Below are positions 1 to 9,416 of a DNA stretch of 64,000 nucleotides, in pieces (within the stretch, counting starts at the first letter, position 1; the number at the start of each line of letters is the position of its first letter). The notes below the pieces were generated by a model that was not told the DNA's origin, did no database searches, and worked only from the letters and a program-made list of their open reading frames with translations. This DNA is from Leisingera sp. SS27. Lineage in GTDB: Bacteria; Pseudomonadota; Alphaproteobacteria; Rhodobacterales; Rhodobacteraceae. The DNA is taken from NCBI RefSeq assembly GCF_028368855.1, contig NZ_JAQNCY010000005.1:248001-312000 (forward strand), read 5' to 3'. The translations under genes and the position numbers were made by a program.

Positions 1-631
1 GGGCGCTGTCGACATATTCCTTTTTCTTCTCAGCCAGCACGGTGGCACGCACGGTGCGGGCATACTGCGGCCACTCTGCCACCCCGATCACCGCAATCAG
101 GAACACCACCGCATATTTGTTGAAGGTGTCGGTTCCAAACATCGCCTGCGTGACGGCCAGAAAAATGATCGCCACCATCAGGGTGGAGAATGACAGCTGA
201 ATATCCGCCAGCCGCATCAGCAGACTGTCGAGGCGGCCGCCGACATAGCCCGCAATCAGGCCGATGGAGATGCCGAGGAACGCCTGCAGGGCCACGGCGC
301 AGATGCCGATCAGCAGCGACAAGCGGGTGCCGTAAAGGATAGTGGACCACAGGTCGCGGCCCTGGTCGTCGGTGCCCAGCACAAATTCGGGCAGCGACCC
401 GCTGACCCAGGCCGGCGGGTACTCGGAGTTCATGATATCGATCTGTGCCGGATCGTAAGGGTCATAGGGCGCGATCAGCGGCGCGAGGAACGACGCGAGT
501 GCGATCAGCAGGAACACGATCATGCTCACCACCGCCACCGGATTGCGGCGGAAGCTGTAGCCCATGTTGGAGTTCCAGATCTTGGACCAGCGCGAGGGTT
601 CGGATTTCGGGTTCAGCGTTTCGGTGCTCAT
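1..631 (-). CDS. ABC transporter permease, DppC-like (partial, cut at left edge)
   Basis: Inner-membrane permease of a family-5 (dipeptide/oligopeptide/nickel/opine-type) ABC importer. About 210 N-terminal residues are visible and the frame stays open to the window edge. A short polar N-terminus is followed by a first membrane helix (about residues 32-52), the family motif LGTDDQGRD (about residues 90-98) and the start of the membrane domain (STILYGTRLSLLIG). The start ATG (629-631) overlaps the stop of the upstream permease gene in an ATGA junction, so the two are translationally coupled. ATPase genes would be expected beyond the left edge. The family is clear; the substrate is unknown. Confidence 0.9.
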   Translation of the reverse strand, partial: MSTETLNPKSEPSRWSKIWNSNMGYSFRRNPVAVVSMIVFLLIALASFLAPLIAPYDPYDPAQIDIMNSEYPPAWVSGSLPEFVLGTDDQGRDLWSTILYGTRLSLLIGICAVALQAFLGISIGLIAGYVGGRLDSLLMRLADIQLSFSTLMVAIIFLAVTQAMFGTDTFNKYAVVFLIAVIGVAEWPQYARTVRATVLAEKKKEYVDSA

Positions 632-1608
632 GCGCCCATCCTCGCAATATTCACGGTCGGGTTCACCAGCCCGTAGATCAGGTCGACGATGGTGTTGGTG
701 ACGACAAAGATGAAGCCGACAACAATCAGGTAGGCCACAATCAGCGGAGTATCGACGCGGTTCACCGCCTCAAGGAACATGAAGCCCATGCCCGGCCACT
801 GGAACACTGTCTCAGTCAGGATGGTGTACGCCACCATGGTGCCGATCTGCACGCCGCCCACGGTGATCACCGGCAAAAGCGTGTTCTTCAGTGCGTGGAC
901 AAAGTAGATCCGCCATGGGTTGATGCCTTTGGCCTTGGCGTATTTCACATATTCGGACTGCAGCACTTCCATCATTTCAGCCCGGATCAGCCGGACAAAC
1001 AGCGGCAGCATGATGGAGGCGAGCGCAATCGAGGGCAGAATGATGTGCAGCCAGCCGTCGGCGGTGGCAAAGTTGGTCTGCCAGTAGCCCCAGACCTGCA
1101 CGGTATCGCCACGCCCGTAGGAGGGGAACCAGCCGTATTCTACCGAGAACACGAAGATCATCAGGATGGCAGTCAGGAACACCGGGATCGAGATGCCGAC
1201 AATCGACAGGCCCATGATAACGCGGCTCAGGATGCTGTCCGGCTTGATCGCGGTATAGACGCCCAGCGGGACCGAGAAGCCGACGATGATCAGCGTTGCG
1301 CCGAACACCAGCTCCAGCGTCGCGGGCAGTTTCTTCAGGATCACGTCCAGCGCCGGCTCCTTGAAGAAATAGGAGGTGCCCAGGTCGCCCTGCAGCGCAT
1401 TACCCGCAAACCGCAGGTATTGCGTTACGAAGCTGTCGTTCAGCCCCATTTCGTCGCGCAGCTGCTGGCGCACTTCTTCCGACACCGACTGCCCGACCAG
1501 CTCGCGCAGCGGGTCGCCCAGGTTGCCCTGGATGGCAAAGGCAATCAGCGAAATGACGAACATCACCGCCACCGCCTGAATCACTCGCTTGGCGAGATAG
1601 GCAAACAT
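628..1608 (-). CDS. ABC transporter permease, DppB-like
   Basis: 326-residue inner-membrane permease, normal length for the DppB family. The N-terminal helix (about residues 9-28) is the usual MFxYLxKR-type start, followed by the large periplasmic loop beginning GDPLRELVG and five more membrane segments. The EAA-type coupling loop (EYVKYAKAKGINPWRIYFVHA, about residues 217-237) would contact the ATPase. It lies between the binding-protein gene and the DppC-like gene on the same strand. It forms the permease heterodimer with the DppC-like protein. The substrate cannot be read from sequence; peptides, opines or similar are family possibilities. Confidence 0.92.
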   Translation of the reverse strand: MFAYLAKRVIQAVAVMFVISLIAFAIQGNLGDPLRELVGQSVSEEVRQQLRDEMGLNDSFVTQYLRFAGNALQGDLGTSYFFKEPALDVILKKLPATLELVFGATLIIVGFSVPLGVYTAIKPDSILSRVIMGLSIVGISIPVFLTAILMIFVFSVEYGWFPSYGRGDTVQVWGYWQTNFATADGWLHIILPSIALASIMLPLFVRLIRAEMMEVLQSEYVKYAKAKGINPWRIYFVHALKNTLLPVITVGGVQIGTMVAYTILTETVFQWPGMGFMFLEAVNRVDTPLIVAYLIVVGFIFVVTNTIVDLIYGLVNPTVNIARMGA

Positions 1609-1712
1609 TGTCCTGACCTTTGTAGAGTTTGGTTACAGCGCAGGTCGCAGTGTCCGATGGAAACGCGGGTCCTGCAAGCGCAGCCTTGGCGGCCGCTTGT
1701 TGTTTGAAAGTC

Positions 1713-1740
1713 CCGGGCCGGCCGGGGGAGACCGGCCCGG
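1713..1740 (-). terminator. GC-rich hairpin between binding-protein and permease genes
   Basis: Nine-base-pair perfect stem (CCGGGCCGG at 1713-1721 with CCGGCCCGG at 1732-1740) around a 10-base loop, just downstream of the binding-protein stop. There is no T tract, so it is more likely an mRNA-stabilising or attenuating hairpin than a full terminator. Confidence 0.55.
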
Positions 1741-1753
1741 AAGTATTCAGTGA

Positions 1754-3313
1754 TCAGCTGCCGGTTTCGACAACCAGGTCACCGAAGTAGGGGAAGTTCA
1801 GCGCGTTCACGATGTCGGCCGAGTTCATGCCGGACTTGGAACCCCATGCCAGGTTCTGCCAGTGCAGCGGGATGAAGGCAGCTTCATCATACAGGATGCC
1901 TTCCAGCTTCTGCAGCATTTCCGCGCGTTTGGCCGGATCGGTTTCCGCGTTCGCGGCATTCATCAGCGCATCGGCTTCCTCGTTGCAGTAGTTGCCCGAG
2001 TTGTACTGGCCGTTGCCGTTGTCAGGGTTCGGGCAAGCGGTCAGGAACTGGTGGAAGTTCGCGGAGTCCTCGGTGTCCGAATGCCAGCCAATCATCATCA
2101 TGTCCGCTGCGCGCTCGTCAAAGGTCGGCCAGTACTGTGCCTTGGGCATGGTCTGCAGGTCGACTTTGATGTTGATCTGCGCCAGCATCGAAGCCACCGC
2201 CTGAGCGATCTTGTCGTCGTTCACATAGCGGTTGTTCGGCGCCATCATGGTGATCGAGAAGCCGTCGGCATAACCTGCCTCAGCCATCAGCGCCTTGGCT
2301 TTTTCCAGGTCGAAACGCGGTGCCAGACCTTCGTTGTAGCCCAGGTAGCCGGCCGGGCTGGCCTGTGCGCCAACGGTGCCGAAGCCGCGCATGATGCGGT
2401 CGACGATGCCTGCATTGTTGACTGCGTAGTCGATCGCCTGGCGGACTCGGGCGTCCTTGAAGGCCTCGACACGGTTCTGGTTCATCTGGAAGGTGATGAT
2501 ACGGGTGCCGGGCATGGTGATCAGGTCAACGCCCTCAGCCTCTTCGACACGCTTCAGGTCGGTCGGCGGAACAGGCGCAATGAAGTCCACATCGCCGGAC
2601 AGCAAGGCTGCCACGCGGGTCGGGTCTTCCTTGATCGGGGTCAGAACGATTTTATCGACGTTGCCCGCGTCTGCGTCCCAGTAGCCGTCAAAGCGGTCGA
2701 ACACGACGCGCACGCCCTGCTCGCGTTCGGAAACCACAAACGGGCCGGTGCCGGAAACGTTGCGCGACGCAAAGCTGTCACCATGCTTGACGATCTCGCC
2801 CTTGTCTTTGCCGTCGTCGGTGGTACCAGTGTAGAACGCGCTGTCCATCGGGAAGATGTAGGTCGCGGTGTGCAGGACCAGCGGATAGGGCTCCGAGGTT
2901 TTGAGGTCGAAGGTCATGTCATCAATGACCTCAACATCGGTGAACTGCGCGAAGATCGCTTTGAAGTCGTCGCTTGCTTTCAACCGGTCAAAGGTCCAGT
3001 CCACATCCTTCGCGGTCAGCGCGTTGCCGCTGTGGAAGGTGACGCCGCTGCGCAGCTTGAAGCGCATGGTGGTCGCGTCGATCTGCTCCCAGCTTTCCGC
3101 CAGACGCGGTTCAAACTGCAGGTCCTTGGTCCAGCGCACCAGCGGGTCAAAGACCATGTGCGACAGCTGCAGCGTGCCGCCGGACAGCTGTTCATGCGGA
3201 TCCAGCGAGACCGGGTCAGCGTCATAGGCAACGCGCACGGTGGTTTCGGCATAGGCAACCGGTGCCATCGCCACCACCGCAGCAGCCGCCAGGCTTCTGA
3301 CAAATTTCGTCAT
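1754..3313 (-). CDS. ABC transporter substrate-binding protein, family 5
   Basis: 519-residue periplasmic binding protein of the SBP_bac_5 (DppA/OppA) family. It has a Sec signal peptide with AxA-type end (VAYA, about residue 22). The mature start (TTVRVAYDADPVSLDPHEQ) and the segments LAESWEQID and LRSGVTFHSG are hallmark family motifs. The ATG at 3313 was chosen because a GGGGAG ribosome site lies 8 bases upstream and it gives a clean signal peptide; a start ten codons earlier does not. First gene of the importer operon, followed by a hairpin and two permeases. Captures substrate in the periplasm; peptide-like ligand assumed from family only. Confidence 0.93.
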   Translation of the reverse strand: MTKFVRSLAAAAVVAMAPVAYAETTVRVAYDADPVSLDPHEQLSGGTLQLSHMVFDPLVRWTKDLQFEPRLAESWEQIDATTMRFKLRSGVTFHSGNALTAKDVDWTFDRLKASDDFKAIFAQFTDVEVIDDMTFDLKTSEPYPLVLHTATYIFPMDSAFYTGTTDDGKDKGEIVKHGDSFASRNVSGTGPFVVSEREQGVRVVFDRFDGYWDADAGNVDKIVLTPIKEDPTRVAALLSGDVDFIAPVPPTDLKRVEEAEGVDLITMPGTRIITFQMNQNRVEAFKDARVRQAIDYAVNNAGIVDRIMRGFGTVGAQASPAGYLGYNEGLAPRFDLEKAKALMAEAGYADGFSITMMAPNNRYVNDDKIAQAVASMLAQINIKVDLQTMPKAQYWPTFDERAADMMMIGWHSDTEDSANFHQFLTACPNPDNGNGQYNSGNYCNEEADALMNAANAETDPAKRAEMLQKLEGILYDEAAFIPLHWQNLAWGSKSGMNSADIVNALNFPYFGDLVVETGS

Positions 3314-3687
3314 TAGGCATACTCCCCTGTGATTATGCCGCAAACGCTATCCTGCGGTGCGTGAACTGTGAAATGCCGATATCGCATAGGGTATGCAGGA
3401 TGCACATCGGTGCTATGCACCCTTGGAATACCCTTTTTAGATTAAGCTCTTAAGCCGGCCCGACCTTTTAAGGCACCTGCAGTTGCCTGAGCTTTCCTGC
3501 CCTATAAAATGCTCGGCCAACGGCCTCCTGCCGCCACTTCCAGGATGCTTCTCCAGTGCTGTTCGGCAGTGCAAACCGAAAAAACTCCTCCTGAAACACA
3601 GAGGATTCAAGCCTGCGCTCCGGCGAGACTCCTGAACCAGCAACAGCCATGTCCGGCGGATGGCCTCCGGTGGCAAAAAAACCTCTG
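3314..3687. other. Intergenic region upstream of the binding-protein operon
   Basis: 374 bases between the importer operon (starting leftward at 3313) and the end of the cyclase gene at 3688. It should hold the importer promoter. The stretch 3380-3430 contains several partly inverted TGCAT/ATGCA-type words, but no clean dyad, terminator or small gene could be defended. Confidence 0.4.
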
Positions 3688-5925
3688 TCAGCGCTCTTCC
3701 TGAGCCATGCTCCTGCGGATCCGTTCAGCGGCAAGGGCGGCACGTTTGCCGGCAAGCCCCATACCGGCCAGCGAATCCAGCGCCGCCAGCGCCGGCGCCG
3801 CGGAGGCGCCTATGTTTCCCAGGGTGTTGGCGGCCTCTTTGCGAACAAAGGCAGAAGGGCTTTGCAAAAGTATGGTCAGCTCAGGCACCGCTGGAGCAGC
3901 TGCAGCCCCAAACAGGCTCAGCGACCGGGCCGCCTGCCTCTGGCTGCTGGCGTCCGCTAGCGACAGTTCTGCCTTCAGGCTGGCCACCGTCGTGCCCGGT
4001 GGCAGGGCTGCAAGCAGCAGCCCATCCGTCAGCCGCCGGTTCAGATACTGGCTGGCCCCGGTCCAGCGCAGGATGAAAAAATATTCCTTTACTGCAGCCG
4101 GAAGAGACGCAGCGCTGTTGCCGCTGTGCCATTGTTCGACCATAGCACGTGCGTCCCGCTGCCTCCCCTGGAGCGCCAGCACCGAGGCCGCAAGCGGCAT
4201 CAACTCTCTGGCTCCGGGAGTGCGTTCGAGCTCCGCCAGCAGCAATGCAGATGCCTGCGCGTAATCGGCCATTGCAAAAAACGCCGCAGCTTCGAACAAG
4301 GTATAGTGGCTGGGGTGTTTGGGATCGAGCCGCATTGCGGCACGGACAAAGGCCAGCCCCTCCTGCGGCTCACCCTCAGCGATCAGCGCCCAGCCCATGA
4401 CCAGATGAGCCTCCGGATCGCTGGGCTGGAGTGCAATAGCCTTGGCAGCTTCCTGCCGGGCTTCACCGATGCCCCGGTTGCCGCCGCCTCCTTGCCCCCA
4501 ATCGTTCAGGTTGAGCCTGACCATGGCCCTGATCACATGCACCAGCGGGGCTTCATGCTTGGATGTCTCTTTCAAATACTTGTAGAACAGGCCGATATGC
4601 ATCTGACTGCTCTGTCCGGCAAAAGCATTCCAGTGAAGAAAGATGTGCGGACGCAGATGCGCCATTGCCAGAAAGGCCCAGGCCCGGCCATAGTCCGGAT
4701 CCAGCGACACCGCCTGTTCAAAATGCGGAATGGCAGCCAGATTATCCGCCTCGTTGAACCGGGCGTAAAGCGCCCAGCCCTGCTGGAAAGCCTCACGCGC
4801 AGCTATGGTCGCGGTATCCACTTGTTCGATCCCGGTGCGCTCTTCGTTATCCAGCGGCAGATCCAGCGCCTTGGCGATATCCAGTGCTATACGGTTTTGC
4901 ACCGAGAAGATGTCCTCCAAAGGACCGTCGAAACGCTCCGCCCAAACCAACTGGCCGCTGGATGTGTCGGTGAGCCGGATATTGGTCCGGAACGCGGAGC
5001 CGGTGCGGCGCAGGCTGCCGTCAACCACATAACGGACACCCATTTCCTCAGCGAATTGCGCGGGGCTGATCTGCTGGCCATGATAGGCAAAGGAACTGTT
5101 GCCGGAGATCACGAACAGGCCGGAAATCCGCGACAGGTCGGTTATCAGATCCTCGGAAAAGCCATCCGCCAGCATCGCATTACCGGTTTCGCCTGTGGAA
5201 TCGGCCAGCGGCAGCACCGCAACAGAAGGAAGGTCCGGCAGCGGAAAGGCCATGCGCGCCACGACAGCCTGATCCGGGTTCGGCTGCCTGGGGGCGGTCC
5301 ACCAGAGAGTGCCTGCCACTGCCACGGCCAAAATGCCCGCCCCCGCGGCCAGCCGGGCCCGCGGAACCTTGGCGCGCGCTGTCTTATGCGGCGTCTGACC
5401 GCTTACCCGAACCCGGTAGGCCTCCACCGGTTCCGGGATATTCTTGACCATCTGCGCTCCCATGGGAATGAAATCCGCAGTGATGCTCTTGCGGGCATAG
5501 CTGACGGTGGACAGGGAGGCGGTAATGCCGCCCGGCTCTGCCAGCGCCTCCAGCCGGGCGGCCACGTTGACGCCATCACCCAGTATGTCTGCGCCGTTGG
5601 AGATCACATCTCCCACATTTAGGCCGATGCGAAGCTGGACGGCACGGTCCTCAGAAACCCCCGCATTTCTTTCCTGCAGCCGGTCCTGAATGCTGAGGGC
5701 CGCACGCAGCGCATCAACAGCGCTGCGGAATTCGATCAGGAAACTGTCCCCAGCGGTATTGGCAATCCGGCCGCCGTGCTGCTCCGTCAGCGGTTCCACC
5801 ACCTCGCTGCGGATGGCACGAAGCGCCGCAACCGTGCCTTCCTCATCCGCAGCAGTCAGCCGGGAATAGCCTGCCACATCTGCGGCCAGGATCGCAGCCA
5901 AGCGGCGATTTGAAGGGCTTTTCAT
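3688..5925 (-). CDS. Class III nucleotide cyclase with TPR and C-terminal HEAT-like repeats
   Basis: 745 residues. The N-terminal class III cyclase domain (about 1-175) has the metal-binding Asp in ADVAGYSR, a second Asp in NTAGDSFL, and the DGVNVAARLE segment supplying the transition-state Asn and Arg. The position usually held by an adenine-recognising Lys before the second Asp is Asn (RIANTAGDS). One membrane helix (about 188-206) follows. Next comes the PSVAVLPLAD module found in many cyclase-TPR proteins, then TPR-like helices (about 360-620). The C-terminus has HEAT-like helices (SAFVRKEAANTLGNIG, near residue 700). Predicted to make a cyclic nucleotide in response to an unknown signal. 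A GntR gene lies 54 bases downstream on the same strand-side and a second cyclase beyond it. Confidence 0.85.
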   Translation of the reverse strand: MKSPSNRRLAAILAADVAGYSRLTAADEEGTVAALRAIRSEVVEPLTEQHGGRIANTAGDSFLIEFRSAVDALRAALSIQDRLQERNAGVSEDRAVQLRIGLNVGDVISNGADILGDGVNVAARLEALAEPGGITASLSTVSYARKSITADFIPMGAQMVKNIPEPVEAYRVRVSGQTPHKTARAKVPRARLAAGAGILAVAVAGTLWWTAPRQPNPDQAVVARMAFPLPDLPSVAVLPLADSTGETGNAMLADGFSEDLITDLSRISGLFVISGNSSFAYHGQQISPAQFAEEMGVRYVVDGSLRRTGSAFRTNIRLTDTSSGQLVWAERFDGPLEDIFSVQNRIALDIAKALDLPLDNEERTGIEQVDTATIAAREAFQQGWALYARFNEADNLAAIPHFEQAVSLDPDYGRAWAFLAMAHLRPHIFLHWNAFAGQSSQMHIGLFYKYLKETSKHEAPLVHVIRAMVRLNLNDWGQGGGGNRGIGEARQEAAKAIALQPSDPEAHLVMGWALIAEGEPQEGLAFVRAAMRLDPKHPSHYTLFEAAAFFAMADYAQASALLLAELERTPGARELMPLAASVLALQGRQRDARAMVEQWHSGNSAASLPAAVKEYFFILRWTGASQYLNRRLTDGLLLAALPPGTTVASLKAELSLADASSQRQAARSLSLFGAAAAPAVPELTILLQSPSAFVRKEAANTLGNIGASAAPALAALDSLAGMGLAGKRAALAAERIRRSMAQEER

Positions 5926-5979
5926 AGGGTTGGAGTGTACCAGTTCGGCCAGCGCCTGGGAACCGGTTTCGCTGCCGCC

Positions 5980-6636
5980 CTAGCCTGCCAACAGCCGCAG
6001 GCCCTGGGTCACGTCCGAGCGCACTGCCAGCCGCAGGCCGGGCTCGTCGCCCGCCTTCAGCGCGGCGATAATCAGGCGGTGGTTCTGCGGCGGATCGGTG
6101 CGGCGCAACCGTCCGTAAAGCGCCCGCATTGTAGGGCCGAGCTGCAGCCAGACAGTTTCCGCCATGGCCAGCATTGCCGGCGCCTGGGCACGCAGATAGA
6201 GGGTGCGGTGGAATTCCAGGTTAGTGCGGATATAACCAACGGCGTCGCGTTTGGAGACCATCTCTGCCACGTTGGAATTTATTGTCTGCAGCCGGTCGAT
6301 CAGCGCCATATGCGCGCGCGGCAAAGCACGGCTGGCCAGCTCCACCTCCAAGAGCGCGCGCAATGCAGCCAGCTCCTCAATCCGCTCGTTTGTCAGCTCC
6401 GGCGTCGTCACCCGGCCCGATGAAGACAGGAAAAGCGCGCCTTCAGCCGCCAGGCGCCGTACCGCCTCGCGCGCGGGGGTCATCGAGACACCGAATTCGC
6501 CACCGATACCACGCAAAGTCAAGGCAGCTCCCGGTGTAACTTCACCGTGCATAATACGGGTCCGGAGAGTCCGGTACACGCGGTCATGAGCTGGTGCAGA
6601 GGCGGTTTCCTGGGCAGGGCGAGCAGTCTGGTTCAT
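5980..6636 (-). CDS. GntR-family transcriptional regulator, FCD (FadR-like) type
   Basis: 218 residues. The N-terminal winged helix (about 15-85) contains the GntR pattern with GGEFGVSMTPAREAVRRLAAEGAL as recognition region. The C-terminal all-helical FCD ligand domain (about 95-215) has the conserved Asp/His pattern (EFHRTLY, and NHRLIIAALKAGD). FCD members bind a metal and a small organic acid and release their operator. It sits between two cyclase genes on the same strand, and the nearest possible operators lie just upstream of its own start, so autoregulation is likely. Target and ligand unknown. Confidence 0.9.
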   Translation of the reverse strand: MNQTARPAQETASAPAHDRVYRTLRTRIMHGEVTPGAALTLRGIGGEFGVSMTPAREAVRRLAAEGALFLSSSGRVTTPELTNERIEELAALRALLEVELASRALPRAHMALIDRLQTINSNVAEMVSKRDAVGYIRTNLEFHRTLYLRAQAPAMLAMAETVWLQLGPTMRALYGRLRRTDPPQNHRLIIAALKAGDEPGLRLAVRSDVTQGLRLLAG

Positions 6637-6643
6637 CCGCTCA

Positions 6644-6673
6644 TGTGATCACAAAATCTGGTGTGGTCAACCG
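6644..6673 (-). promoter_or_regulatory. Candidate GntR operator upstream of the FCD regulator
   Basis: A perfect 10-base palindrome TGTGATCACA (6644-6653) and, 11 bases further, GGTCAACC (6665-6672) with the GGT-NN-ACC symmetry common in FadR-type operators. Both lie directly upstream of the regulator start at 6636, which fits autoregulation. No binding evidence. Confidence 0.4.
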
Positions 6674-6690
6674 GACAATTACGCGCAACT

Positions 6691-8547
6691 TCAGGGGCGG
6701 CCCGGCAGCCCTGCCAGACTGAGCCCCGTGCGCAGAGCCCGCTGCGGTGCCGCGGCGGAATAGGGAAAGGCCGCTGCAGCCTGATCCACCGTCAGCGGCG
6801 CACCCTTGAGGCGGCCACAGGCAGCAGCGGCCTCTTCAAAATTGCCAAGCGTAGCCAGGCTGGCGCAAAGCAGCACCAAAGCCAGCTGCGCCGCAGGTTC
6901 AATCCTCAGCGCCTCCGCCGCGGCGGCGGCGGCCTCGGTCTCCCGGCCGGCAGCGAGGTGGAGAGCAGCTTCGACGGTCAGAACCATCGGCTGAGGCAGC
7001 GGTTCGAGGCGGCGGACACTGTCCAGCACTTTCCGGGCGCTGCTGCCCTGCCCGGCGAGATGCAAAAGCCAGGCCCGCAACAGCTGACCCGGTGCATCGT
7101 TCGGAAAATCCTCTGCCAGGATCCCGGCCAATTGCAGCGCTTCGCCGTTGCGGCCAGAAAATTGTGCTGCCAGCGCCTGCAACTGCAGCACCGCTGCCTC
7201 TGGCGGCAGCCCTTCAACCAGCTTTGCTGCCCCTGACGCGCGCTCTGGCAGCCCCGCTGCCGTGCCAGTGAGCATGTCCAGATGCCAAAGCGCGGCCAAC
7301 GCCTGTGCTTCCGGCCAGTCCGGTTCCATCTGCTGTGCCCGTTGCAGGACCAGCTGCGCGCCGCCGCGGTCACCCTGCTGCATCAGAATGCGGGCGTTGA
7401 ACAACTGCAGCATAGCGCCATCGGCAACATCAGGACGGCTGTTGTCGGGCAGAGGCTTGCCGAAGTAGCCAATGATGCTGGCCGCAAGCTCCGGCGCAAC
7501 AGCGGACACAGATCGCTGCGGCTGCGGCGGCAGAATGCTCAGAGGTTCCGCCCCTGCACTGCTGCCGCCGTCTTTCGCCTGCAGGATTTTCAGACCGGCC
7601 CCCTCCTGCAGGGTTCCGGGCAAATGGCCCGCCACTACGAAATCGGCCCCCAGCAAAACCGCCGCCTCATCTGGCAGCAAACCCTCTGCAGCCTGAGCGC
7701 TGGACGGTGCAATGATGCGGGCGCCGCTGGCTGCGGCCAGACTGCGGATCACCTCCTGTGCCAGCATCCGCGCCGTTTCCGGCTGAAGCATGTCAGACGT
7801 GAATGGCAAAATGGCGATCACCGGGCTGCCTTCAAAGGCGGATGCGGCTGGAAAACCGGGCGTGAGCACTTCAGCGGTTTTCAGACCGCCTGCCGAGTGC
7901 CAGCTCCAAATCCCGGCCACGGCGGTAGCAGCACCGATGCAGCCGGCCGCCAGCAGTACAACGGGCCGCATTCCCTTTCGGGCCGCAGGTGCCTGCGGTT
8001 TCGACGGCGGCCTGCTGCGGCGCAGGGAGGGCAGAGAGGTGAGCTCATCTCCGAGGAAGTAAACCTGAACCGGATCAGGTATGTTCTTCACCTCATGCAG
8101 ACCAAAGTCCTCGAAGTCATAGGGTATGCGGTTTCGAACCTGATCATAAGCGGCAGCCGAGAGGGCCACACCGCCAGGATGCGCCAGGCTTTCCAGCCGG
8201 GCAGCAATGTTCACTTCGTCGCCGAAAACGTCTCCCTGCGCGATGAGCACTTCACCCAGATTGATGCCAATGCGCAGCTGCAGATGGCGGGTGCGGGCCG
8301 CGTCCGCCTGGATTTGCGCTGCAGCCTCCACAGCTGAAATCACGCTGGGAAACAGTGCCAAAACCCCGTCACCCATCAGCTTGATGATACGGCCGCTGTG
8401 GCTACGGATCGCCGGCGCGATCAGGGTTTGCTGCTGAGCAAGCACTTGGTTCAAAGTACCGGCCTCATCCTCGGCCATCATGCGGCTAAAGCCGGAGACA
8501 TCCAGCATGAATATGGCGGCAAGGCGTCTTTGCGGCTTGTCTGACAC
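6691..8547 (-). CDS. Class III adenylate cyclase with TPR domain
   Basis: 618 residues from a GTG start at 8547. Longer upstream frames run into the neighbouring metallopeptidase gene and lack conserved sequence, whereas the cyclase family begins at SDKPQRRLAAIFMLDVSGFS. The catalytic domain (about 1-170) has both metal Asp residues (LDVSGFSR and MGDGVLAL), the canonical Lys before the second Asp (IIKLMGDG), and DEVNIAARLE. A membrane helix near residue 200 precedes a PVIAILPF module and a TPR-like helical C-terminus (about 350-610). Unlike the paralogue at 3688-5925 it keeps the adenine-type Lys, so cAMP synthesis is the best guess. The sensing input is unknown. The ribosome site (AAAGG about 9 bases upstream) is modest. 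Confidence 0.82.
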   Translation of the reverse strand: MSDKPQRRLAAIFMLDVSGFSRMMAEDEAGTLNQVLAQQQTLIAPAIRSHSGRIIKLMGDGVLALFPSVISAVEAAAQIQADAARTRHLQLRIGINLGEVLIAQGDVFGDEVNIAARLESLAHPGGVALSAAAYDQVRNRIPYDFEDFGLHEVKNIPDPVQVYFLGDELTSLPSLRRSRPPSKPQAPAARKGMRPVVLLAAGCIGAATAVAGIWSWHSAGGLKTAEVLTPGFPAASAFEGSPVIAILPFTSDMLQPETARMLAQEVIRSLAAASGARIIAPSSAQAAEGLLPDEAAVLLGADFVVAGHLPGTLQEGAGLKILQAKDGGSSAGAEPLSILPPQPQRSVSAVAPELAASIIGYFGKPLPDNSRPDVADGAMLQLFNARILMQQGDRGGAQLVLQRAQQMEPDWPEAQALAALWHLDMLTGTAAGLPERASGAAKLVEGLPPEAAVLQLQALAAQFSGRNGEALQLAGILAEDFPNDAPGQLLRAWLLHLAGQGSSARKVLDSVRRLEPLPQPMVLTVEAALHLAAGRETEAAAAAAEALRIEPAAQLALVLLCASLATLGNFEEAAAACGRLKGAPLTVDQAAAAFPYSAAAPQRALRTGLSLAGLPGRP

Positions 8548-8629
8548 GGGGCGGGCCTTTGGACCGGGAACTGGCAACTGCAACTGGTGCCAGCTTAGCC
8601 CGCGCACCCGCAGGGTCAAAGCCCTGATT

Positions 8630-9316
8630 TCATTCGCCGAAACGGTAGCGGTGCAGGCTCGTGCCGTTTTCGCGCAACCAGGTGCGCTGGTCCTGCCAGC
8701 GGCCATGAATACGCTCAACCGTGTCCCAGAAGGCCTGCGAGTGGTTCATTTCCTGCAAATGCGCCACCTCGTGTGCGGCGACGTAGCGCAGCACCGAAGG
8801 CGGCGCCAGGATAAGCCGCCAGGAATACATCAGCCCGCCGTCCGCTGTGCAGGACCCCCAACGGGAACGGGTGTCACGCAGGGTGAGGCGGTTGTAGCTC
8901 TTGCCCAGCCGGGCGGCATAAAAATCCGACGCCTCGGCCAGACGGTTGCGTGCCAGTTCCTTCAGGTAGCGCTGCAGGGGACGCCCGGGATTGGGCCCCG
9001 GCACCGCGATGCGGCCGGCCTCCAGCTGGATGCGGCGGCCCGCGGCCAGCTCTATCACCCGATCCTGGCCATCAACCGGCAGCACCGCGCCAAAGACCGC
9101 GTCCACGGCGTCCGGGTGCTTTTCCAGATTTGCCCGGATCCAATCAGCCTTTTCCTCCGCAAAAGCCAGGGCGGCACGCTCTGGCAGCCCCTTGGGCAGA
9201 GTCAGCGTCACGCGCCCGTCCAGAGAGGAGATCCGCAAGCTGATCCGCCGCGCCCGCGCAGAGCGGCGCAGTGTAAGCGGCACCGGCGGGGTCCCGGACA
9301 GATGATATTCGGCCAT
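8630..9316 (-). CDS. YgjP-like (DUF45/M48-type) metallopeptidase
   Basis: 228 residues. Carries the zinc-binding HEVAHLQEMNHSQAFW motif (HExxH plus a downstream His, about residues 178-193), preceded by the family segment SRWGSCTADGGLMYSWRLILAP. This is the YgjP/WLM-like cytoplasmic metallopeptidase family, function not firmly established. The ATG at 9316 was chosen because GGAAAGGG lies about 7 bases upstream; a longer in-frame start lacks this. Gene is transcribed away from the neighbouring TIGR02300 gene, sharing a short divergent promoter region of about 100 bases. Confidence 0.88.
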   Translation of the reverse strand: MAEYHLSGTPPVPLTLRRSARARRISLRISSLDGRVTLTLPKGLPERAALAFAEEKADWIRANLEKHPDAVDAVFGAVLPVDGQDRVIELAAGRRIQLEAGRIAVPGPNPGRPLQRYLKELARNRLAEASDFYAARLGKSYNRLTLRDTRSRWGSCTADGGLMYSWRLILAPPSVLRYVAAHEVAHLQEMNHSQAFWDTVERIHGRWQDQRTWLRENGTSLHRYRFGE

Positions 9317-9416
9317 GCACGCGCCCTTTCCAGGCTTAGGCTTTGACAGTGCCCCCCTCATATGGCAAGGCACCGGAATCGTCGATACGACTCACCAGTA
9401 AATCAAGGGGATCCAC

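Noticed and set aside
3437-3755. Possible small leftward genes between the importer and the cyclase
   Set aside because: Frames are without ribosome site, have Arg/Trp-rich shadow-like composition and overlap the end of the cyclase gene; no recognisable domain.
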